From assembly GCF_964340395.1 (NCBI RefSeq), contig NC_135562.1:15761296-15823295 (forward strand): a stretch of 62,000 bases of DNA, written 5' to 3'. Positions 1 through 15,555 of this stretch are shown here, piece by piece (the first letter of the stretch is position 1; the number at the start of each line of letters is the position of its first letter). The DNA comes from Glandiceps talaboti (Eukaryota; Hemichordata; Enteropneusta; Spengelidae). Below the pieces are notes generated by a model. It made no database searches. It had not been told where the DNA came from and saw only the letters and a program-made list of their open reading frames with translations. The position numbers and the translations under genes are program-made.

Positions 1-487
1 GACAGGATAGAAAGGACAGAGAATAGAACTGAAAAAATACAGATTTTTTTTTCTTGCCCCCCCCCCTTTTTTTTATTTCGCCCGCCCGCCCCGCCTGACT
101 ATTCCACTGGAGATGTGAAACAAAACAAAAAAGGTCACCCTTAGCTCGGATCATCCTGACCGTTAACTGTAGACAGACTATTGCCTAAATCGATCACAAA
201 CCAAACATTGCGAAAAAAGCCAAAATAGTTAAATAATCGATTACATTATAATACAAGCGTGACTTTTTGGATATGAAAAAAAATTAAAATTAAAAAAGAT
301 GACAGCTTCATGAAACTAATGGACTGACTGGGTGGAAATTTGATGTGCAGGTACGGTATGGATGACCTTTTTTTGTTTCTCAGCTCCAGTGGAATAGTCA
401 GGCGGGCGAAATAAAAAAGAAAGGGGAGGGGGGGGGGGCAAGAAAAAACCAATCTGTATTTTTTCAGTTCTATTCTCTGTCCTGTCA
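1..487. mobile_element. Foldback element with ~105 bp inverted ends
   Basis: The first ~113 bp (from GACAGGATAG, through a C-rich tract and GACTATTCCACTGGAG) reappear inverted at ~383-487 (CTCCAGTGGAATAGTC ... TATTCTCTGTCCTGTC). The middle (127-355) is a copy of 1675-1890. Probably a MITE-like foldback; its left edge touches the window start. Confidence 0.55.
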
Positions 488-515
488 GTCTCTCTACAAC
501 TTCTTTTCTCTTCTC

Positions 516-521
516 TTTATT
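516..521 (-). terminator. Poly(A) signal candidate for gene C
   Basis: AATAAA on the minus strand 26 bp past gene C's TAG; it supports the terminal exon. Confidence 0.5.
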
Positions 522-546
522 GAATCAGTTCCATAAATTTGGTTTA

Positions 547-3598
<3,052 letters not shown>

Positions 3599-3599
3599 T

Positions 3600-6500
3600 C
3601 TGCCTTGATTCCCAGACTCTGCACTGGTCAGTCACTGCAAAAAAAAGGCAGCATAAATATACTTTTACGTAAGTTATGAACGGTGAACACTGAAGATTGT
3701 AAAACTGTACACAAATGGAAGCAATCTTCCCGGAAACTCAAATTACAGTAAAGTAAAAACGTAAATTAAGGGATTGTATTAAGAAATGATGTACTCTACA
3801 CTAGTACATCTGTTCTTATCATGACACATTGTGTCCCTGCATTCTCAACAAATTCTACCTTAGTTTGAACATTTCATCGTTAAATCTACCAACAGGCAAT
3901 TGCAAATGGTTTCTACTACATCCGTTAGAACAATATGTGCTTCTCAGTGACTGATATCCTCACTCTGGGCTAAAATCTCACGTATTTGCAAGTTGCGGAA
4001 AAATAGATTACCCATCCCCCTTTGCTTCCAGTTCTAACACATGGTAGACTTTGAACCCGGTAGAATTAAATATACACAGTTGATAAGAGTCGTCCTGACC
4101 CAGATCGATGGTTGAAAGAAATCTTATCGTGTCTTTGACAAATGCCTGTTTCAGGTGGAAGAGGGCATGTGACAAGGTCAGGTAGGGTGGTTGCTCATTA
4201 CTATCAATGAATGAGAGATAGCTGCTCCTTACTTAGGACATTTAACATGTCTAGATAATTCATTGTGGGCATTGTCTTGATATTATCAATAACTTGAACC
4301 AGCGGCGAATTGCCAACTTAACGTACTTGCAGGGAGGGGTGGGCCTGCCATTCTGTTGTGGTTTGGAATTTTTCACCCATGGAAACCAATATATATCGGA
4401 ATACAGCGGACCATATAATGACCATTTCAAAATATTTATGTTGCTAAGGCACATTGGTCGGTTGCCAATACAAATCTGCAAATTTAATACTCAAAATACG
4501 ACGTTATACAGAGTTGGGCTTCTCAAATAATCGCTTTATAGTACAACAACATATGCTCCTAGGCATGGATTTGACGTGCTATTTTCAGGCTGAAGTTTAA
4601 CCAAGGGCGGTTGATTATTGTCCATATACAGCACAGTTGTAATCTGGTTGCTAAAGACGTGACCGGGGTTGCGGTGCTAATTTATTTCTGAATGTCTACT
4701 GGTATCCCTCAGCAGTATTATTACATTTGCAAAAGGCATTGACACATGGTTGTGGCTAAAAGTGTGATCGTGGTTACTACGTAACTTAGGTCTTTTTGAA
4801 TGTGTAATCCTTAGACAACCCATCACTGATGTAGATGAGATGTCTACATATACAGATCAGTGTTAATCCACCGTTTTATCGCATTTGGTTGTTGATAAGA
4901 GAAGGTCATGATTTCAAAGAATATATAATGCGTGTCTAATGAAAAGGATCTACAATGTCAATACAAACACGGAGACTGGCGCTTCTCCGTGTCACAACAC
5001 CTAGTTTGTTGAAATGTTGCCAATGATATCCTATGTACAGTACAGGCAACATGATAATATATATTATGTAGTATCACCTTGCTTGTCGCAATGCATTAAT
5101 AAAGACAACGGTCAAGAAACACCCTCTTACATACATAACACACGTTCGTATAATATATAAGATACATGCATTTTCACTGTGGTGTCATATTGCAGACAGA
5201 CAAGTCAACTGAAATATGGTGGGTGGTAACTTTCCTCGTTTACGTCACTCGGAGAGCAATGCCCAGATAAAACGACATTATACACAAGCAAACCGACGTG
5301 TTAACAAACCATCGACCCATAGCTTATCTACTTATCTACTTTTTGCCGTGTCCTCGCACACGATAACCTCTACATGCTAAATACCACATTATTAGTTAAG
5401 CTTATTAATCTTTCTCCCCAGTCTCCTTATCATAGCGAGCCATTATGTAAACTCCACTTGACCCATAAGTTAATCAGTGTTTTCATAGCAAAGTCTGAAT
5501 AGTATTGCACAGTAGCCACACGGAATGGGTAACCAGTACTGCAAATGATAACTTGGATAATACAGAATACAGTGCATGTTTTTTAATTATATATCGTATA
5601 CTATATTGTATCCATAAGGGGGTCTTTATTATGTAAAATGTTACTGACGACATCCCTACCCATTCGCATAGCATACGTTAACTTGAGTATACCCCTAACT
5701 CACACACACACACACACACACACGTACACACACAAACACACACACACACTTGACAATGTACTCCCAACAATCACGTCTTTTGGACAACGCCTTTAAAAAG
5801 GTTATCATATGGATGGAGTACTAGTGATACGTTGTGAATTAATAAACCATGTTATATACAGTACTGACATTAATGACATGCAGTCTACTGTGTCATTAAA
5901 ATAGAGCTATCTCGAAGCAGCTTTGCCCTTGTCTAGCAGGTGTGGGGTGGGGTGGGTTGGGGTGAGTTGGGACGGGTGGAACTATTAAAGCAGGGGAGCT
6001 TTACAAAAGTTCAGTCTTTTAGAGGTTATTTAAAGTTACAAAAATAATACATTCACTCAGTTTTAAATGTCTTTAAATCATAGATGACATCATCATCAAA
6101 TCAGTTATTTCATTATTGCCATCTGACTTGGTCATCCTCTAAGTCACTGTATTCTTTGATTGTTACAATATGTTCATTTGATATAAACTTTCTGTATTTT
6201 ATATTTTAACTATGTATCATATATTCATAATTATTTTAAGTATTTCATTTTTGAAATCAAGTTTTATCATTTTTATCATGTTTTATTTTATATTATTTTT
6301 TTTAATTTTTAATTTTATTTTATGTTATTTTATTTGGTTGGATTAAAAAAAAATCTTTTACAGTTACAAAAAAGGTCGAAAACATTTCAAATTTACAATG
6401 ATGTGGCCAACTGGTCCATGACCTCGATTTCCACCAATCATGAATGATAAAAAAAGTACATAGTCTTAATAACCATCGAAACATTAGAAACTCTCAGCCT

Positions 6501-9500
6501 ATGCACATTACGGATTTCTGCTCGTGGAGTTTCAAGGAATCCATGATTTTATAACAAAATTTCCTGAGAAAATGGCCTATGTCCTGTGGGCGACGGAAAC
6601 ATACTGGAGATATGCGAAATCCAAACTTTGCACCTTGACGGTGTTCTTTGAAGTATGATGACGTCATGGACTAACCATGACTATTATTAATAATTAACCA
6701 ATTACGTAAACAGAAACACATGTGTGGAATGTCACCTAGTGCCATGTCCCTCAAAACGTATCGAAACTGCTACAATTATCACTTGGATTTTCCGTTTGAG
6801 ATCTTGACCACTTATCTCTTAGATTTGATTATTTGGAGGGGGTCATTAAATCATAAATGTACTGCTTGCCACATCGTAAATCCCAAAGCACCAACGAGAA
6901 GAAAATTACACATTTCCTATAATTTAACTGACTGCTATTTGTATTATCATAAAAAACGTCCTTTACAAAATGTGATACTAATCGTATGAAGAATAAATTA
7001 TAAATCAATGACACAAGTACGTTTTTTGTCACCTAGCTGCTAGCGAGACACGATTATTTTGATGTGTTGGAGCACTGCGGCTGAATGGTTAAAGTCTTTG
7101 ACTGGCTAAAATCAATAACAGTGCCCCAGTCAGCCCAGTTGTATAACTAGGGATATGATAGGATAGAGACTACTGTATACATGATCATAATCCTATGAAC
7201 GTACTGGGAAGCAGTCACACACTAGACAAACAGACAGTTTAAGTTACACAAACCAATGTGCCATACTAAGTCTGTGGTAGCGTATATCGTACAACGAGAT
7301 AGTCACAACACGTATTGTGGATTTTATTTTCAATGTGTATTATTTAAAAGTTAATATTCCACTAAGAACGATGGAAAGAATGACGCGATTAAAATAATAA
7401 ATTATAATACATTTCTATGTATATTTCATCTTGGCTTTACTTGTAAATTGAAAACAATGAAAATGGCTGTTGCAGATGAACGCCATACATATAACTCACC
7501 TATAACGTTGGTGAACTATTCTCGAATTGGTGTTACTCGCCTTGTACAGTATTATGTCCATACGACGAACAACAACTTACATGCTTCATATGGTGTATAC
7601 ACAGTGTGATGCAGCACAAAAGCAATGTCCATAATTTGATACATACATAGTAGAAGTTGTGGTGGTGGTGGTAGTGGTGGTGGTACAGGATTCACATTTA
7701 TAGAAAAATGCCGTATTTGCTCTTAACACGTGTTGATATTGATATTAATAATTACACATGACATCATGACATGTTAGTTTGTATAATGTGTGTCAATCTG
7801 CGATTGATGGCATACTTTGGGGCCACCTGTGCAAGGGTTAGGTAGGACGTCCCGCACTACATCGGTATTTGACTAGGTGACCCAAACTGTCGTTATTTGC
7901 ATGTCCATATATTGATAGATGGTTGCTGGTGAATACATGTATGTTTAGCTTCGGTTTAATATAGCGTGGGTCTCTCCCGCCACTGTAGTTTGGGTTCGAA
8001 CCATTATTAACTATTTGCGGCAAATGTGCAATAAATTTTACTTTCTGGCTATATATTTACAAGAAATAATCCGATCGGGCCTTATATCAGACCCAAAAAT
8101 TACATGCTGAACTTATTTAGGGAAAACCATGAAATCACAGATTACTATTAATGTAGTATGCCCGAAGGTCACAGATAGCACTGCGTCACTCGGTCGATTC
8201 TATTTCAAGGTACGGTGAAATCATCTTCGATTCCTGTATGATATTGACAATTTCGTTTCAAAACGTCTTTGAAATTCGTAATAACCGCTACAATGCGATT
8301 GGTGAACTTCATTTTCGCACTTCTAACCAAATTTCGAAACCTTCTACGTTTTCACTGATAACAGCCTCTGTATTTACTAGTGACTTGTTGTTAAGTTGCT
8401 AAATATTTGTCATGTGACACACAGTGCTGGGTTTCCGGTAGTATTTTGATGTGTTTACCATCATCTCAGTAAATAGGTTCATAAGGTAGGAAATTCATGT
8501 TTACCATGTTTTTACATTGCATCGATGGTAGTGGTGTGACTGCTGCACTTTGCATCATGGTTTATATCATATACAAACGTATTGATGTCACACTTGTGAT
8601 CGTTTGTTTAGGGGGAGGAGGGGGGGTTCATAAACAGACGATGTTCGCTTATTAAGCTTGTGCGACATTAATTGTGCGATCGTCCCTAAGTATCGCGTTC
8701 CTTTCCAGCACGCGCTGTAGCTACCAATCCATGTTCAGGGCCTTCGAATACCATGTGGTAATTACACAATCTGCCCTGATTTTACCAGCGTTATTTTGAT
8801 TGTGGTTACTACAAAGCCGAAGTAATTAGACGTCGGACGATACAACCACTGTTTAAACAAACCATGCATACATCTTGATACAGTTATTTTTAATAAAGGG
8901 AGCCTCAAGTAATTACAGGGGGGGGGGGTCACTTGTTAAAATCGGTTTCCACGGCTGCCACATTGATTAGGGTTAGGGTCAGGTTTAATCACATCCATCA
9001 CCTTATAAGTATGCCTGGCAGGTTAGATAAGGCTGAGGTGCAGTCGTGGCAGTACGGCTACACGAGTGTAACTTTTGTGTGTATACTTTCAGAATAAAGG
9101 TGAGGTCAACTACAAGTTCAGAGACTGGTCGTTCTTGGTGCAACCACCGTGACAATTGATACTATATATACAAGATAAATTTAGTCATAGGTCAAATGAT
9201 CTACCGGCTTCATATGTTTGGATCTGTGCTTTGCCGTTTCCTTACTCATAATTGTTATCTCAATCCTTCGTAGTTGACACGGTAGGGTTGACCTCATCGT
9301 GTTATTTCCTCCTGCCATTTATCACTGTATATTTCAACGACCGCATGTGATCATGATCATGCAATCAACCCTTAGAAATGTATCTGAAAAACATTAGCTG
9401 AAATTCAAGACGTTTGATAAAGATAATTAGATATGAACAGAAAGGCTTCATCACATAAAAATTTCTTTTACATTTAGTTACTTCCAATAAAATGTATTTT

Positions 9501-10480
9501 AATGTCAATTTTACATCTACATTTCAGATGAGAGCTGTAACAGATACTTGTGAAAGTAAACCACGCCATTTGACATAGTATAACATGTCTTAGAATGTGG
9601 GAGAAATATAAAATAAAAGTAGCGTCTTAAGGCGATACAGTTCCAGGTCTCCCCCCCCATAATGACGTTAATTAGGATAAGTATTTAAGCATATTCAGAT
9701 CGGTTATGTATTGAAGTGACCACACTTTCTAAACTCCGATGATTTCCATTTGACAAGCTATCCAAAATATTTACCAGTTGTTCTGGCGACATTCCAATTT
9801 ATTTTATAAGGTATCCCGTACGTTTACTAAAATTAACAATTTCCTAGCAGACCCCTGCAAAATTCCATGGTACATGTCTGTGAGTATCCCCTCCAACAGT
9901 AGACAATGTTGACATATCACAGTCATGGGTCAATCTAAGGAACCATTTTTTAAAATAAAAACTACTGTTGTGTTTCTAAAGTATCTTACGAATCGAGCCA
10001 TCTTAACACCAGATTAACCTATCTCCACTTCCATATACGTGAGTTTTTTCATGCAATATAAAATACGACAGCTCGATTAGCTTGGGGATGTCTATGTCTA
10101 GGTATATAGCGTTATAGATTATGCATATATGAAGAAATTTATACTTTGATGTTTCATTTCTCAGATTTCAACTTTTTTCCCTTTTTCGTATTGCGGCGTT
10201 TCGACATCGGAGATCTAGAGTTCACATTGCGTCGTTTCAACACCGGAGAGGAGACCACCTTCTTTACACGATCGGTATCAGCTGTTTGTTTCTGTTTTCC
10301 ATTTCTTCCATACGAATTCTGCCATAGAAATTAAAAATAATGTACAACCATGTTTGCTTTAAGATTTAAAATGAAGCAAACCCATCTATATATATCACAA
10401 TCTGAACAACAATGAAACCAAATATTTATCAAACACCAAAATACACTAACATCATACCCATTCCTTTACTAGTTCACCTA
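3600..10480. other. Intergenic stretch between genes C and A
   Basis: No convincing exon on either strand. It holds a short (CA)n at 5701-5749, a G-rich patch near 5940-5980, a (GGT)n run near 7660-7683 and AT-rich DNA. Short open frames lack splice context and protein-like composition. Confidence 0.55.
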
Positions 10481-10487
10481 GTCACAC

Positions 10488-10723
10488 ACAGACACACACG
10501 CACACACACAATACATGTACATACATGCATACATGCACACACACACACAATACATGTACATACATACATACATACATACATACATACATACATACATACA
10601 TACATACATACACACATACACAATACATACATCCATACATACATACATACATACATACATACATACGTACATTTGCATACATACATACATACATACATAC
10701 ATACATACATACATACATACATA
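10488..10723. repeat. (CATA)n/(CA)n compound microsatellite
   Basis: Tetranucleotide CATA runs broken by CA and TGCA steps, just downstream of gene A's 3' end. It produces false His/Tyr/Thr and Cys/Met/Tyr/Val open frames. Confidence 0.95.
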
Positions 10724-10806
10724 CCTTTCCGACTTGCATCAGTTCTGTGTCTTCAGCTTCATCATACTCTAGAATGTCACATGAAGTTTCAATTAGGAAA
10801 CAGTTC

Positions 10807-10812
10807 TTTATT
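10807..10812 (-). terminator. Poly(A) signal candidate for gene A
   Basis: AATAAA on the minus strand, about 155 bp past gene A's TAA. Confidence 0.45.
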
Positions 10813-10966
10813 GATTACTCTAATTATTCATGTTAAATGTTATCACATTTGTTTACGTAATGATTAACATAATTAACTACTTCAATTGTGGATATACATA
10901 TAACACTTTTTTTGATGGACACGACATTTTCTACATATATCAAATATTATGTACTGTGAAATGAAT

Positions 10967-13900
10967 TTAAGACCCACCATCAATCCTGGCCATTGCACCA
11001 GTTTGTGCACAAGTTGTATGATGAAGTGTTTCCTCCATATGTTTCTGTAAATCGCAACTTATTTGATCAATTGCAACTGCATGTAAGACATAACAAATAA
11101 TCATTATTAGTGCTATAAAATTGAATATGAAATATCTAAGGGAGAATTTTAAGATAAGGTACCTCAAGTAGAACATATTTATGTAAATGTCATTATGATG
11201 AGGAATTGTCATAACTATATATATTATAAACCAACCGTGTATACTTGTTGTATTAGTTATGGCGCCTCCAAGGGTTTCCTTTACTTGTTTCTTGAAGATT
11301 CCAACTTGAGATTTAATGTTGCCAACTGAAGTCTTAAGTTCACCAACTTTCCTGAGCAGTAGACTACTTGATTTCGACTCTGACTCTTCAAATCTTTGGA
11401 TAAGTTTATCTGCAAGTACAAGAAAAAATAATGCATTGCACAGTTGTTTATTTGGTTTCGCTAAATCTTTACTGGCATTGCATTGCATTGAATAACAAGA
11501 ATATACTTCCGAGTATGTACATTGAGCATTGTGTTCTGTGAATCTATATAATATAGAATACATTCCAAAACACAAAACACACATTTTCAAGAGGAATTTT
11601 TTACATAATGAATGTAAAAGTATGGAATCGTTTAAGAGTTGATTTCAAATCTTCCACTACTCTTCAGTCTTTTAAATGTAAATGTAAATTGTTTTTTTTT
11701 TTAAAGAAAAGAAAATAGTTTTGTAGTTGTCATTTTGTTTTTCTGGTTTTCGTCAATTTTACATCAATTTCAAAATCTCTTAAAACATCATTATCTTCCT
11801 ATTCACAAATATCATTAGACTCAAACCTAGGTACATTACATGAAATATCAAAGCAAACAGTGTGATTGGTGTGAGTGATAAAAACGTATTGCTTAGCTAT
11901 GAGGGTACTACGGCTGGTACTAGTAGCCTCAACATTGTATACCTATTAGCATAAAAGTCGTATATAAAGGTATCTTCCGAGACTGAAATAGGAAGGAAAT
12001 ACGTTCTTCACCAGGAGAGGTAATATGACATCTGCCAGAATAAGGCCAGATAATAAGTGTGTTAAGGCTTAATCTCTGGCAAGGTTTCTTTCCAGAGTCA
12101 ATACAAATCATCGGTAGAACTCCCATACTACTGCGCTGTATTAGTGCCTCACATGGAAAAGGGAACATCAATATTATTGCCCTCTGTATGCAAATTACGT
12201 CACTGTGGGTCACATGTCTGCACCGCATGATACGGTTTAAGTCAATCACTGCTAACTTTCTGAGAACGGTGTGTTATAAACCCGATAATTTACAAACAGA
12301 ATTGAGTGTTGCCTCACATACTTTATGAAAACACAACACACTTTTTTTATATTTAACACACAACAAATCCGGTATCTTTAGCAAACGGTCGAATTAATAC
12401 CGAAATTGCCAATGAATGACAAGAATGGCAACATAGTGGTAAATGTTGTTTGGTGATGCGCTTCCTGAAAGGGACAAAATGCAAGTACAGTTAATACGAA
12501 AACAAACAAACCTGTAGTCTCCCTTGTGCTAGTCAGCACACTATCAACTTGAGTTTGTACTTCCTGTATACATGTTTTTAAATCCTTAACCTTACCAACC
12601 GACTTTTCCAGATCGTCAAGTCTCCCAAGTATACATTTCAAATCGGACTGTAAGTGGGTAAGTTCACCTGCAAGCACAAAATAATAATCAGTTTATTTTA
12701 CCCCAAAGGAATATAACAGTGAGTAGATGGGGAGTCAAGAAATACGGTAAAATAGAAAGCAATTAATTGTTACTTTGTAATCATCTCAATTTTTAAATTT
12801 TTTCGATGAAACATAAAGGCTAAAATAACAATTCAAAAATATTTCTGAGATGCAGATGTAATACACAACGTAGTTTATGTCATGTGTTATTTGTACAGTA
12901 TGACATCGAAACACCACAATATCATGCTTTCCCGACGTAAACGTATATGTAAGTTTTCATGAATAACATATACTATATCTCATAATGGCCTTGTTAAACC
13001 GACAAGTTATACGAACATTCAATACTCATCAACGTGGCCGCGTCAGTTAGAGAGTCGGACGAATATATTGATCTAGTTGAGAAAAATTAGGCAATTCAAA
13101 AAGGAAACAGACGGCCACATATCCTGCAATTATCATGCATGTACGGGCATTCAGTCCAGCTGTAAAACACCTACCCGTGTTACTTGCTGTGTTAGTTATG
13201 ACATTATCCAGTTGTTTCTTAGTTTCATGTATATCTGTCCTTAAACTCCCGACTCCGGTGTTCACAGTTATAAGTGATTTCTCCAGATCGTCAATCTTGC
13301 GACGAATTTTCTTCGATTGGGAATGTGAGTCATCATGTATTTCGATGAGTTTATCTGCAGACGAACAGTAAATGACGTTACATCAGTGAACAATGTATCT
13401 AATTATTCAGCTTTCGGACTTATAATTGGAAGTATTATAAACAATGCCACTATGAACAGAATAGTCTGTGAAATGTTAAACTGCTATAGTGTAAATCGAG
13501 TGCGTGGAACAATATATACATATAGCTTATAATGCAGCATTTCACAACTCATATTTTTGACAATTTTTTGTAAATGATATTTTGGGTGGCTGACTATAAA
13601 CATGATAACGTTATTGTATCAAAGACAAAGTTCGAGCCACGACCTTAATTTATGTCCTTTCCTATGAAATCCCGGACACAAAACATATAAATTCTACAGG
13701 AAAATATAGATTTATAAAACTTATGCTTGAAGACAGGAAATACCGAGATTTCACTCAAAACAAGTGGACAAACAAGCATACCAATTGAGCGACAAATAGG
13801 CAAACTGCAATGTACCATATTTAGATCTATAATTCCAGTTGTTCCGAAACACCTACCTGCAGTATTTGTTGTTTTGTTCAATATAATATTCAGTTGTTCG

Positions 13901-15318
13901 TTACTATCATCCATATCTGCCTTTAAACTTCCAACCTCAGGTATCAATTCCTCCAGCTTTCCACGAATATTGTTGGAGTCGTCATGCATTGTGGTGAGTT
14001 TATCTAAGATGTAAGTTACCAAATGAATGCTGCTCATATTTTTTTTAAATGTACTAGACAGTCAGTATTCCTCTATCGACTATATAAATGTGCTACCACT
14101 CACTTTTCCTCTAACAGGTCCTTTGCACACGTGTACCACAGGATTGTTACAGATGTGAAAAGGACCTGTAACAGGTAACTGTTGACATATAAAGTCCTTC
14201 ATGGCTTAATTCATTTACCCTCGTATCTGTGGTATTTTAAATGTGTTACTCTGCAACTCGCTACCCACATGAATTCCGGCTACAGTGCCATGTATGCACT
14301 ACCAGCACGAGCGCAAATACTCCGGTATGATCATATAGCGTTATGGGGTTCTGTTATGTTAGTTTTATACGCAAAAGTGTGCATAAGGTACAAGTGATTG
14401 ACTATTCCTGGAATGTTCTACAAATCTTACATCAAATATAAGCCATACCGTGTAAGATATCATTGTTATTGCTGCTTAAATTTAATACCTGATATCGTAG
14501 ATGAGGTCTTATCCATTCTCGTACTCAACTCCTTCATTGAGATATTCTGGCTCGCGACCATTTCTTTAAGATTATCAACCATTTTAAGTATATCAGCTTT
14601 TCCAGATTCTATTTCCTCCATCATTTCATCAAGTGTAGCTGCAAATAGGAGATAATATCAAAGACTTAATTCGTGACTGAATTTTGCGATTGTTTGTTTT
14701 GTTATGCCTCGAGATCCCTGAACAAAATTCGTAATTACATACTTAATAATTTTTTTAGTAAAATATATTAACCTGAACATTGAATTCAGAGTGAGCCCTG
14801 GTCAAACCTGTGTACTTTGTGTGAAAATCAGTTAGTAGTGAAATATTACCTATGTATGTATGTATGTATGTATGTATGTATGTATGTATGTATGTATGTA
14901 TGTATGTATGTATGTATGTATGTCTGTCTGTCTTACTGTCTGTCTGTCTGTCTGTATGTATGTATGTATGTATGTATGTATGTATGTATGTATGTATGTA
15001 TGTATGTATGTATGTATGCATGCATGCATGCATGCATGCATGCATGCATGTATGTATGTATGTATGTATGTATGTATGTATGTGTGTGTGTATGTATGTA
15101 TGTATGTATGTATGTATGTATGTATGTATGTATGTATGTGTGTGTGTGTGTGTCTGTCTGTTTGTGTGGGTACGTACGTACGTACGTGTATGCATGTATG
15201 TATGTATGTATGTATGTATGTATGTATGTATGTATGTATGTATGTATGTATGTGTGTGTCTGTGTATGTATGTATGTATGTATGTATGTATGTATGTATG
15301 CATGCATGCATGTATGTA

Positions 15319-15357
<39 letters not shown>

Positions 15358-15472
15358 GTATGTATGTATGTATGTATGTATGTATGTATGTATGTATGTG
15401 TGTGTGTCTGTCAGTCTGTTTGTGTGGGAACGTACGCACGTACGTGTATGTATGTATGTGTGTATGTATGTA

Positions 15473-15555
<83 letters not shown>

